Position numbers and translations under genes: made by a program
The notes under the pieces: model-generated
What the model saw: only the letters and a program-made list of their open reading frames with translations
The model's database searches: none
What the model was told of the DNA's origin: nothing
Source of the DNA: an uncultured Eubacteriales bacterium
Lineage (GTDB): Bacteria > Bacillota > Clostridia > Christensenellales > Aristaeellaceae
Reading direction: 5' to 3'
Length of the DNA: 64,000 nucleotides
Assembly: GCA_900315675.1 (NCBI GenBank)
Contig: OMZY01000008.1
Coordinates: forward strand, 1-64,000
Part shown: positions 7,719-15,132 of the stretch, piece after piece
How positions within the stretch are numbered: the first letter of the stretch is position 1
Layout of the letters: each line of letters starts with the position of its first letter

Positions 7719-9026
7719 ATGTTTTCAAAAATACTGGTTGCCAACCGCGGCGAAATCGCAGTCCGCATTATCAGGGCCTGCAAGGAAATGGGAATCGCCA
7801 CGGTAGCGGTTTACTCCGAGGAGGACAGGAATGCCCTGCACGTGGCGCTGGCGGATCAGAGCTATTGCATCGGCGGAGCGGAGGCCTCCGGAAGCTATCT
7901 GAACGAAAACCAGATTATCAGCACCGCGATTCTGGCGGGAGCCCAGGCCATTCATCCTGGCTACGGGTTCCTTTCCGAAAATGCCCATTTTGCCCGGCTC
8001 TGCCGCCGGAACGGGCTGGTTTTCATCGGCCCGGATCCGGATAAGATGGAACGGCTCAGCGACAAGGCGAAGCTGAAGAAACTGATCAGTGAAACGGGAC
8101 TTTCGGTGATTCCCGGCACGAAGGCGGTGGCGTCTGCTGAAGAGGCAAAAAGGCTGGCGGATAAAATCGGTTACCCGGTGATGCTGAAGGCCTGCGCGGG
8201 CGGCGGGGGACGCGGAATCCGCCTGATTCACAGGGAGGAGGAACTGGAGGACGCCTATCTGCAGGCAACGGCTGAGGCAGTCAGCGCTTTCGGGGACGGC
8301 AGCGTTTATCTGGAGAAATACATTTTTCCCGCCAGGCATGTGGAACTGCAGATCCTGGCGGATGAGCACGGGAACGCCGTATGCCTGGGAGACCGGGACT
8401 GTTCCCTGCAGCGGCGGAACCAGAAGCTGCTGGAGGAAACTCCTTCGCCTGCCGTGAACGCGGACCAGCGCAGGCGGATGATTGCCCTTGCGGTGGAAGC
8501 GGTGAAGAAGATCGGCTATGTGGGAGCGGGAACGTTGGAATTCCTGCTGGACCGGGAGGGCAGCTTCTGGTTTATGGAGATGAACGTCCGGCTGCAGGTG
8601 GAGCACTGTGTCACGGAAATGCTTACCGGCATCGATATTGTGAAATGGCAGATCCGGATTGCGGCCGGAATTCCGCTGAACTTCTCGCAGGAGGAAATAC
8701 GGATGAACGGCTCCGCGATTGAATGCCGGATCAATGCGGGCAGCTGCGGAAAACTGAAGATGCTGCATGTTCCGGGCGGCCTGTCAGTGCGGTTTGATAC
8801 CTGCCTGATCGAGGGAACGGCGGTTTCCCCGTATTACGATTCCCTGCTTGGCAAGCTGATTGTTTTTGCCGGCACCCGGGAGGAAACCCTGCGCAAAATG
8901 CGGGCAGCCCTGTGCGAGCTTGTGATCGAGGGTATCCAGACCAACATTGTGGAGCAGCTGCGGATTGTGGAAGATGAGCGATTCATCTCGGGCAATTATG
9001 ACTTAACCTTTATGGGAAACAGGTGA
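7719..9026 (+). CDS. accC: Biotin carboxylase subunit of acetyl-CoA carboxylase
   Basis: 435 residues, slightly shorter than the usual 445-450. It carboxylates biotin on AccB using ATP and bicarbonate. Seen: start FSKILVANRGEIAVRIIRAC, ATP-grasp glycine loop KACAGGGGRGIR, EKYIFPARHVELQIL, and the active-site FMEMNVRLQVEHCVTEM (most family members have FLEMNTRLQVEH, so N-V replaces N-T). The C-terminal half is intact. It is sandwiched between fabZ and accD. Confidence 0.95.
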   Translation: MFSKILVANRGEIAVRIIRACKEMGIATVAVYSEEDRNALHVALADQSYCIGGAEASGSYLNENQIISTAILAGAQAIHPGYGFLSENAHFARLCRRNGLVFIGPDPDKMERLSDKAKLKKLISETGLSVIPGTKAVASAEEAKRLADKIGYPVMLKACAGGGGRGIRLIHREEELEDAYLQATAEAVSAFGDGSVYLEKYIFPARHVELQILADEHGNAVCLGDRDCSLQRRNQKLLEETPSPAVNADQRRRMIALAVEAVKKIGYVGAGTLEFLLDREGSFWFMEMNVRLQVEHCVTEMLTGIDIVKWQIRIAAGIPLNFSQEEIRMNGSAIECRINAGSCGKLKMLHVPGGLSVRFDTCLIEGTAVSPYYDSLLGKLIVFAGTREETLRKMRAALCELVIEGIQTNIVEQLRIVEDERFISGNYDLTFMGNR

Positions 9027-9030
9027 TGAG

Positions 9031-9891
9031 ATGCCGTTGTTGAACTTTATGAAACCCATGAATCAGCTGGAGGAAGGCGGACGGACCGCCGCGCCTGTGC
9101 AGTGTGACGCCGGGGAACCTGAAAAAAAGTGCCCGAACTGCCACAAGGAAATACCCCTGAGCCGCCTGTGGCTGAATGACCTGGTCTGCCCCTGCGGATA
9201 TCATTTCCGGATGAAAGCGCGGCAGCGGATCCGGATGATCGCGGATAAAGGCAGCTTCAGGGAACTGTTTGCGGGTGTGAAGGCAGAGAATCCGCTGAAC
9301 TTTCCCGGGTACAGGGATAAGCTGGAAACGGTGCGCGTGGCCAGCGGCGAAAAGGAAGCGGTGGTCTGCGGCACAGCGATGATCGGCGGACAGAAGTGCT
9401 GCCTGTTTGTGATGGAATCCTATTTTATGATGGGCAGCATGGGAAGCGCTGTCGGGGAGAAGATCACGTCGCTGTTCGAGTATGCCGTTCAGTACCGCCT
9501 GCCGGTGGTCGGGTTTACGGTATCCGGCGGCGCGCGGATGCAGGAAGGCCTGCTTTCCCTGATGCAGATGGCCAAAACAAGCGCGGCGGTCAGACGGCAC
9601 AGCGACGCCGGACTGCTGTATGTGGCGGTGCTGACCGATCCCACCACCGGCGGGGTGACGGCCAGCTTTGCCATGGAAGCTGATATTATCCTGGCGGAGC
9701 CCGGCGCGACGGTGGGTTTTGCGGGGGCGCGGGTGATCGAACAGACGACGAAGAAGACCCTGCCGGAAGGATTCCAGACCGCGGAGTTCGTGCTGGAACA
9801 CGGTTTTGTGGACGCGATTGTCCCGAGGCCCGGGCAGAAGAAATATGTGGCTGAAATACTGAAAATGCATGACGGGAGGGCGGTCTGGTGA
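9031..9891 (+). CDS. accD: Acetyl-CoA carboxylase carboxyltransferase subunit beta
   Basis: 286 residues. It transfers the carboxyl group from biotin to acetyl-CoA with AccA. The crotonase-fold core contains FTVSGGARMQEGLLSLMQMAKT and TDPTTGGVTASFA. The N-terminal zinc ribbon is unusual: the first pair is KCPNC, but the second is VCPCGYH, with one residue between the cysteines instead of two (usual form CPKCG). That looks like loss of one codon. It overlaps accA by 4 bases. Confidence 0.94.
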   Translation: MPLLNFMKPMNQLEEGGRTAAPVQCDAGEPEKKCPNCHKEIPLSRLWLNDLVCPCGYHFRMKARQRIRMIADKGSFRELFAGVKAENPLNFPGYRDKLETVRVASGEKEAVVCGTAMIGGQKCCLFVMESYFMMGSMGSAVGEKITSLFEYAVQYRLPVVGFTVSGGARMQEGLLSLMQMAKTSAAVRRHSDAGLLYVAVLTDPTTGGVTASFAMEADIILAEPGATVGFAGARVIEQTTKKTLPEGFQTAEFVLEHGFVDAIVPRPGQKKYVAEILKMHDGRAVW

Positions 9892-10685
9892 GCGAGACGG
9901 CGTATAAAAGAGTCAGGATCGCCCGTAACAATGACAGGCCTACCGGGCAGGACTACATCCGGAATATCTTCAGGGGCTTTATCGAGTTTCACGGCGACCG
10001 CCGGTTTGCGGACGATCCGGCGGTGATCGGCGGCATAGCCCGGCTGGAGGGAATACCGGTGACCGTGATTGCCATTGAGAAGGGACATACGGCGAAGGAA
10101 CGTACATACCGGAATTTCGGCGCGCCCAATCCGGAGGGCTACCGCAAAGCGCTGCGGCTGATGGAGCAGGCGGAAAAGTTCGGACGGCCCGTGATCTGCT
10201 TTATTGATACCTCCGGTGCCTTTTGCGGGATCGGGGCGGAGGAACGGGGACAGGGACAGGCCATTGCGGAAAACCTGATGAGAATGTCCACCCTGTGTGT
10301 TCCGGTTATCTCCATACTGATCGGTGAGGGCGGCAGCGGAGGCGCGCTGGCGCTGGCGGTGGCGGACCGGGTGTGGATGCTCCAGAACGCGGTCTATTCG
10401 GTGATTTCTCCCGAGGGCTGCGCCAGCATTCTCTGGAAGGATTCCGGCAAGGCGGAAACCGCGGCGGAAAGCCTGAAACTGACCGCGGAGGACGCCAGGA
10501 GCCTGGGAGTGATTGAACGGATTCTTTCCGAAAAGGAGATCGGGGGGAAAGCGTTCTATGAGCGGATCCGGAATCTTCTTAGGGAAGAGATCGACACGCT
10601 TACAAACGACGCGGACCTCATAGGGAAACGGTATGAAAGATTCCGCAAAATCGGTGCCGATGCGGTGATGAAGGAGTCAGTATGA
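9888..10685 (+). CDS. accA: Acetyl-CoA carboxylase carboxyltransferase subunit alpha
   Basis: 265 residues starting at GTG 9888, which overlaps the accD stop. The protein contains RPTGQDYIRNIF, FHGDRRFADDPAVIGG, and the acyl-CoA-binding loop GEGGSGGALALAVADRVWMLQNAVYSVISPEGCASILW cut here to its GEGGSGGAL core. It completes the four-subunit carboxylase (AccBCDA) that makes malonyl-CoA. Its stop overlaps the next start in ATGA. Confidence 0.96.
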   Translation: MSETAYKRVRIARNNDRPTGQDYIRNIFRGFIEFHGDRRFADDPAVIGGIARLEGIPVTVIAIEKGHTAKERTYRNFGAPNPEGYRKALRLMEQAEKFGRPVICFIDTSGAFCGIGAEERGQGQAIAENLMRMSTLCVPVISILIGEGGSGGALALAVADRVWMLQNAVYSVISPEGCASILWKDSGKAETAAESLKLTAEDARSLGVIERILSEKEIGGKAFYERIRNLLREEIDTLTNDADLIGKRYERFRKIGADAVMKESV

Positions 10686-12325
10686 GTATCTATCAGAACT
10701 TTTGCCGTGAAAGTACGGACGAACACGGGGCACTGAAGGAATTCAGGCTGGATTATCCGGATAATTTCAACTTCGGCTATGACGTGGTGGACCGGACAGC
10801 AGAGGAGGAACCGGAGAAAAGGGCGCTGGTATGGTGCAATGCGGAGGGAGAGGAGCATATCTTTACCTTCGCGGATATCCGGCAGTTCAGCAATCAGATG
10901 GCGAATGTGTTTCAGGCGGCGGGAATCGGCCGCGGGGACCGGGTGATGCTGATCCTGAAGCGCCACTATGAATACTGGTTTGCGGCAGTAGCCCTGCATA
11001 AGCTGGGCGCGGTGATGATCCCTGTCACGCATATGCTGACAGTCAGTGATCTGGTATACCGGATGAAGGCGTCCCGGCCCCGCGCTATTGTCTGTACCGC
11101 GCAGAATCAGGTGCCCGGGAAGGTCAGGGAGGCACTGAAGGAAGCGGAGGTGACCGCAAAGCTCTGGTGCGTGCAGGCGGAGGCGGAAGGTTTTGAAAAC
11201 ATTACGGAAGCCATGCGGATGGCGGGAAAGGACCTGGTCCGTGTGCCCACGAAGGCGGAGGACCCGATGATCCTTTATTTTACCTCCGGAACCACGGGCT
11301 ATCCCAAAGGGGCCTTCCACAGCTACAGCTATCCGCTGGCTCATATTGTCACGGCAAAGTACTGGCAGCAGGCGGAGGAAAACGGCCTGCATTTTACCGT
11401 GGCGGAAACGGGCTGGGCGAAGGCGTCCTGGGGGAAGCTGTACGGCCAGTGGCTGGTAGGCTGCGCGGTGATGGTCTATGATTTCGACAGCTTCGAACCG
11501 AAACAGCTGACCCAGATCATCAATAAATACGGCGTCACTTCCTTCTGTGCGCCGCCCACGGTTTACCGTTACCTTGTCCGGAAGGGAATTCCGGATATGC
11601 CCACGCTGAAGCACGCCTCCACCGCGGGGGAAATGCTGGCGCCTGAAGTATTCCGGAAGTTTACGGAGCGTACCGGGCTGGAACTGTGCGAGGGCTACGG
11701 CCAGACGGAAACCACCCTGCTGCTGGGCAATTTCAGGGGGATGAGCGCCGTGGAGGGCTCCATGGGCGTACCGTCTCCTTTCTATCATATCGAACTGCGA
11801 AATAAAAAAGGGGAACCCGCGGGAACGAACGAGACCGGTGAAGTCGTTATTATTCCGGAACAGCCCGGCAGGCAGACCGGCGTGTTCACGGGCTACCTGG
11901 ACAACGAGGAACAGTACGGGTTTGTCTGGCGGGACGGCGTGTATCATACCGGAGACGCGGCCTGCAGGGATGAAAACGGCCGGTACTGGTTCCGCGGACG
12001 CTTTGACGACATCATCAAGACCGGCGGTTACCGGGTGGGTCCCTATGAGGTGGAAAACGTGCTGATGGAGCATCCCGCCGTGGCGGAGTGCAGCGTGATC
12101 GGCGTGCCGGATCCGCTCAGGGGACAGGCCATCAAAGCGGTAATCGTGCCGGGGCAGGAGTATAAACCCACCCGGGAGCTGGAACATGAAATCAAGGAGT
12201 TCTGCAACCTGCGGCTTGCCGAGTACAAGTGGATCCGCCTGATTGAATTCGCAAAGGAAATGCCGAAAACCATCAGCGGCAAAATCCAGAAGAATATCCA
12301 GCGGAAACAGGCTTTTGTGCGCTGA
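10682..12325 (+). CDS. Acyl-CoA synthetase (AMP-forming, medium-chain/acetyl-CoA synthetase-like)
   Basis: 547 residues, member of the adenylate-forming ANL superfamily. Seen: P-loop-like YFTSGTTGYPKGAFHS, the A5 motif GYGQTETTLLLG, A7 YHTGDAACRDENGRYWFRGR, A8 KTGGYRVGPYEVE, and the C-terminal catalytic lysine in KTISGKIQKN. Overall it resembles medium-chain acyl-CoA synthetases of the MACS type. Its 4-base overlap with accA puts it in the fatty-acid operon, so it may activate exogenous or recycled fatty acids. The substrate cannot be set from sequence. Confidence 0.85.
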   Translation: MSIYQNFCRESTDEHGALKEFRLDYPDNFNFGYDVVDRTAEEEPEKRALVWCNAEGEEHIFTFADIRQFSNQMANVFQAAGIGRGDRVMLILKRHYEYWFAAVALHKLGAVMIPVTHMLTVSDLVYRMKASRPRAIVCTAQNQVPGKVREALKEAEVTAKLWCVQAEAEGFENITEAMRMAGKDLVRVPTKAEDPMILYFTSGTTGYPKGAFHSYSYPLAHIVTAKYWQQAEENGLHFTVAETGWAKASWGKLYGQWLVGCAVMVYDFDSFEPKQLTQIINKYGVTSFCAPPTVYRYLVRKGIPDMPTLKHASTAGEMLAPEVFRKFTERTGLELCEGYGQTETTLLLGNFRGMSAVEGSMGVPSPFYHIELRNKKGEPAGTNETGEVVIIPEQPGRQTGVFTGYLDNEEQYGFVWRDGVYHTGDAACRDENGRYWFRGRFDDIIKTGGYRVGPYEVENVLMEHPAVAECSVIGVPDPLRGQAIKAVIVPGQEYKPTRELEHEIKEFCNLRLAEYKWIRLIEFAKEMPKTISGKIQKNIQRKQAFVR

Positions 12326-12397
12326 ACACCCATTGCCTGATTTCAGAACCTATCGGCAGGGAAATCCGTCCCTGCGAAAGGAGTGGTGAAGAACCGT

Positions 12398-14392
12398 ATG
12401 CTGAATAACATGGAGGACATACTCAGCCGGCAGATCAGCGGTTTCCATCAGTATATGCTGAGCGAACCGGCGCATGTAACGTATGTGAGCCGGAACCTCT
12501 GCGACATGACGGGCTGTACGGAAAATGAACTGCTGCATGAAAGCAGGGATCTGTACGCGCTGCTGGTTCATCCGGCTGACCGTAAAAAGTATGCCGCCTT
12601 TATCCGGAAACTGTCGGATGGGGAACAGACCCTGACCGAAGAGTACCGCCTGGTCAGAAAGGACGGCACGGTGCTCTGCGTGCGGGATACCTTTTCAACC
12701 CGGAAACTGGAGAACGGTACCCTGACGGGATACTCGGTGCTGACAGATATCAGCGACCTGAAAAGGGAAAACAGCGACCTGCAGTTCCTGAATGAAACCA
12801 TTCCCTGCGGCTTTATGAAATACACCTGTGAGAAACAGCCCAGGGTAACCTATATTAACCAGAAAATGATTGATATCCTGCGCTGCCCGCCTGTACGGGA
12901 GGGGGAACTGGACTACCTGGAGATGTACAAAGGCAATATCTTCCTGATGGTGCCGATGGAGGAACGACGCAGGTTTTCCAAATACCTGAACCGTGTTTAT
13001 TCGGCGGACGCGCCTATTGCCGGGGAAATTACGCTGCTACGCTGCGACGGAACCCGGGCCTATGTTTTCGGCTGGGTCACCAAAACAGTGAATGAGGAAG
13101 GGGCGGAGGAGTTCCAGAGCGTCTGCATGGATATCACCGCGCGCCACCAGATCCGCAAGGACGCGGAAACCAAGCGATATATGAAGGCACTGACGGATGT
13201 CTATGACAAAATCTTCGAATTCAACCTGGACTCCAATACGGTCAAATGCCTGCACTGCAATGACGGATCCTCCTACAAAGTGTTTGAGGATATCCCCATG
13301 CTGATCGATGAAACGCTGGACAAATGGATTCCGGACGCTGTGGCACCGGAATCCAGGGACAGCCTCCGCGGCTTTTTCCGGGATTTCTGCCAGAAGAAAC
13401 TGTATGAGCCGGACGCGAAACCGCCCCAGATTACCTATAAGGCCGTTTCCTCCAGCGGGGAGCTGAAGCAGTACAGCGGCGTGTTTATCAAGGTGGATGA
13501 TTCGGTCAGTTATTACTGCTGCCGCCGTATTCAGGAGACAGGCAAGGAAAGCATCCTGCAGACGGAAAACGATGAGCTGAAGCAGAAAATGAAGGACCTG
13601 GTCATGCAGTTTTCCGACGGTATCGCGGCGTTTGAAATATCGGCGGAGGGACTGGTCAAACCCCTCTACGCCAGCGACAATGTGCAGGAATTCTTCGGCT
13701 ATACGGAAAAGGAATGGATTCCGCTGACGGAAAAGTATACGCCCATTGAGAGCTTTGTGGCTTACAGCGAAGCGGCATATGAGGACTTTGCGGAGCTGCT
13801 CAGAACCGGCGAGGCGGAGTACAGCTATTTCGACTATACCACCGAAACGGAACGGAAAATCAAGGCAATCTGTTCGCCCAAGGAATCCGGCGGAAGGACG
13901 CCCCGGTACGTCATGCTCTATCAGGTGGAGGATACGGAAAAGGACGGGAGGAAAAACCTGCCGGAAAACCGGACTGTACAGATCCGCACCTTCGGGTATT
14001 TCGATGTGTTTGTGGGCGAAAAGCCGGTGGCGTTCCGGAACAAGAAATCCAAAGAACTGCTGGCGCTGCTGGTGGACCGCCGGGGAGGGTATATCACTTC
14101 GGAGGAAGCCATCTGTTTCCTGTGGGAGGACGAACCTGCCAATACGGTCACGATGTCCAGATACCGCAAGGTTGCCCTGCGGCTGAAAAACACGCTGGAG
14201 GAATACGGCATATCCGATATTGTGGAGTCAGTGGACGGGAAACGCCGGATCGTGATGGAAAAGGTACAGTGCGATCTGTATCAGTACTGCTCCGGCAAGG
14301 AGGAATATGCCGGACTGTTCCGGGGAAGCTATCTGACGAATTACAGCTGGGGCGAAACAACGCTCGGAGAACTGACAAACAATCTGGAGTGA
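12398..14392 (+). CDS. PAS-domain transcriptional regulator with C-terminal winged helix
   Basis: About 664 residues. Repeated PAS/PAC segments fill most of the protein (for example PADRKKYAAFIRKLSDG with VRKDGTVLCVRDTF, and a later PAS around YASDNVQEFFGYTEKEW). The last 140 residues begin IRTFGYFDVFVGEKPVAF and look like the winged helix of SARP/BTAD-type activators (RNKKSKELLALLVDRRGG). No kinase, GGDEF or receiver domain is seen, so sensing and DNA binding are in one soluble chain. It is co-directional with the fatty-acid genes and 72 bases after them. Inference: a ligand-sensing regulator of lipid metabolism. Start chosen at ATG 12398; GTG codons at 12383/12386 are too close to AAGGAG. 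Confidence 0.75.
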   Translation: MLNNMEDILSRQISGFHQYMLSEPAHVTYVSRNLCDMTGCTENELLHESRDLYALLVHPADRKKYAAFIRKLSDGEQTLTEEYRLVRKDGTVLCVRDTFSTRKLENGTLTGYSVLTDISDLKRENSDLQFLNETIPCGFMKYTCEKQPRVTYINQKMIDILRCPPVREGELDYLEMYKGNIFLMVPMEERRRFSKYLNRVYSADAPIAGEITLLRCDGTRAYVFGWVTKTVNEEGAEEFQSVCMDITARHQIRKDAETKRYMKALTDVYDKIFEFNLDSNTVKCLHCNDGSSYKVFEDIPMLIDETLDKWIPDAVAPESRDSLRGFFRDFCQKKLYEPDAKPPQITYKAVSSSGELKQYSGVFIKVDDSVSYYCCRRIQETGKESILQTENDELKQKMKDLVMQFSDGIAAFEISAEGLVKPLYASDNVQEFFGYTEKEWIPLTEKYTPIESFVAYSEAAYEDFAELLRTGEAEYSYFDYTTETERKIKAICSPKESGGRTPRYVMLYQVEDTEKDGRKNLPENRTVQIRTFGYFDVFVGEKPVAFRNKKSKELLALLVDRRGGYITSEEAICFLWEDEPANTVTMSRYRKVALRLKNTLEEYGISDIVESVDGKRRIVMEKVQCDLYQYCSGKEEYAGLFRGSYLTNYSWGETTLGELTNNLE

Positions 14393-14395
14393 GCA

Positions 14396-14812
14396 ATGAG
14401 TAAATACATCCATAAGGTTCATTACTATGAAACTGACAAAATGGGCATCACCCATCATTCGAACTATATCCGTTTTATGGAAGAAGCGAGGATGAACTAC
14501 CTGGCGGAATCCGGGTTCACGATGACCCGGCTGGAGGCGGAGGGGATTTCTTCCCCGGTGGTTTCCCTGACCTGTGATTATAAAACCCCGACTACTTATG
14601 ATGATGAGATTGAAATCGAGGTAAAGCTGACCCGGTATTCGGGCGTCAAAATCTCCCTTTCCTACGTGATGAAGAATCTCAGGACCGGGGCAGTCGTGGC
14701 GGAGGCTTCCTCCGTGCACTGCTTCATTGATACGGCCGGAAGACCGGTAGCGGTGAAAAAATACTGTCCGGATCTGGACGGGGTCATGAAAAGCATACTG
14801 GAGGAGGCATAA
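14396..14812 (+). CDS. Acyl-CoA/acyl-ACP thioesterase, 4HBT hotdog family
   Basis: 138 residues. The N-terminal YYETDKMGITHHSNYIRFMEEAR motif is the YbgC/FadM-type hotdog thioesterase signature (cut here: ETDKMGITHHSNY). It hydrolyses acyl thioesters. It starts 3 bases after the PAS regulator stop and is the last gene of the operon, followed by a terminator. Possible role: chain release or turnover of the products of the upstream pathway. Chain-length preference is unknown. Confidence 0.88.
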   Translation: MSKYIHKVHYYETDKMGITHHSNYIRFMEEARMNYLAESGFTMTRLEAEGISSPVVSLTCDYKTPTTYDDEIEIEVKLTRYSGVKISLSYVMKNLRTGAVVAEASSVHCFIDTAGRPVAVKKYCPDLDGVMKSILEEA

Positions 14813-14845
14813 TGCTTTTCATCAATGCAGAATGATTATAGTGTC

Positions 14846-14882
14846 AGGCGGGCAGCAGTGGAAAACAGCGGCCCGCTTTTTC
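14846..14882 (+). terminator. Terminator of the fatty-acid operon
   Basis: Arms GCGGGC (14848-14853) and GCCCGC (14871-14876), with a second short pairing inside, then TTTTT. It closes the acpP-thioesterase transcript. Confidence 0.85.
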
Positions 14883-14907
14883 AATTCAGAATTCAGAATT
14901 CATCATT
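14882..14907. repeat. Heptad repeat (CAGAATT units)
   Basis: CAATT followed by CAGAATT, CAGAATT and CATCATT: seven-base periodicity, reverse complement of the ATTCTGA family. It directly follows the operon terminator in a 320-base gene-free stretch (14813-15132) that also holds the palindrome at 15013-15048 and the hairpin at 15051-15082. Confidence 0.75.
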
Positions 14908-15012
14908 GAGATGGTTGTTCTCTTATAAAGCAGAGAGAGTAAAACGATGATGAACTTTTCTGATATTGACATGTTATCCTGCCGGGAACGTCATAAAGCA
15001 GGCAGAGTAATC

Positions 15013-15048
15013 ATAATACTGAATTCTGAATTATGAATTCAGTATTAT
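15013..15048. repeat. Perfect 14-bp-arm palindrome built from heptad repeats
   Basis: Arms ATAATACTGAATTC (15013-15026) and GAATTCAGTATTAT (15035-15048) around TGAATTAT. Internally it is a run of TGAATTC/TGAATTA heptads, so the palindrome seems to have arisen by inverted joining of the repeat. It lies upstream of the helicase gene. Confidence 0.8.
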
Positions 15049-15050
15049 TC

Positions 15051-15082
15051 AAAGCTTCTTTCCGAAAGGGAAAAAGCTTTTT
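15051..15082 (+). terminator. Terminator-like hairpin upstream of the SNF2 gene
   Basis: Arms AAAGCTTCTTTCC and GGGAAAAAGCTTT around GAAA, with single mismatches, running into TTTTTC. It lies only about 50 bases before the helicase start, so it could attenuate read-through into that gene. Confidence 0.55.
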
Positions 15083-15132
15083 CAGCGCGAATAATAATAA
15101 GTTCGATATTTTTTGTAAGCGGAGAGATTGGC

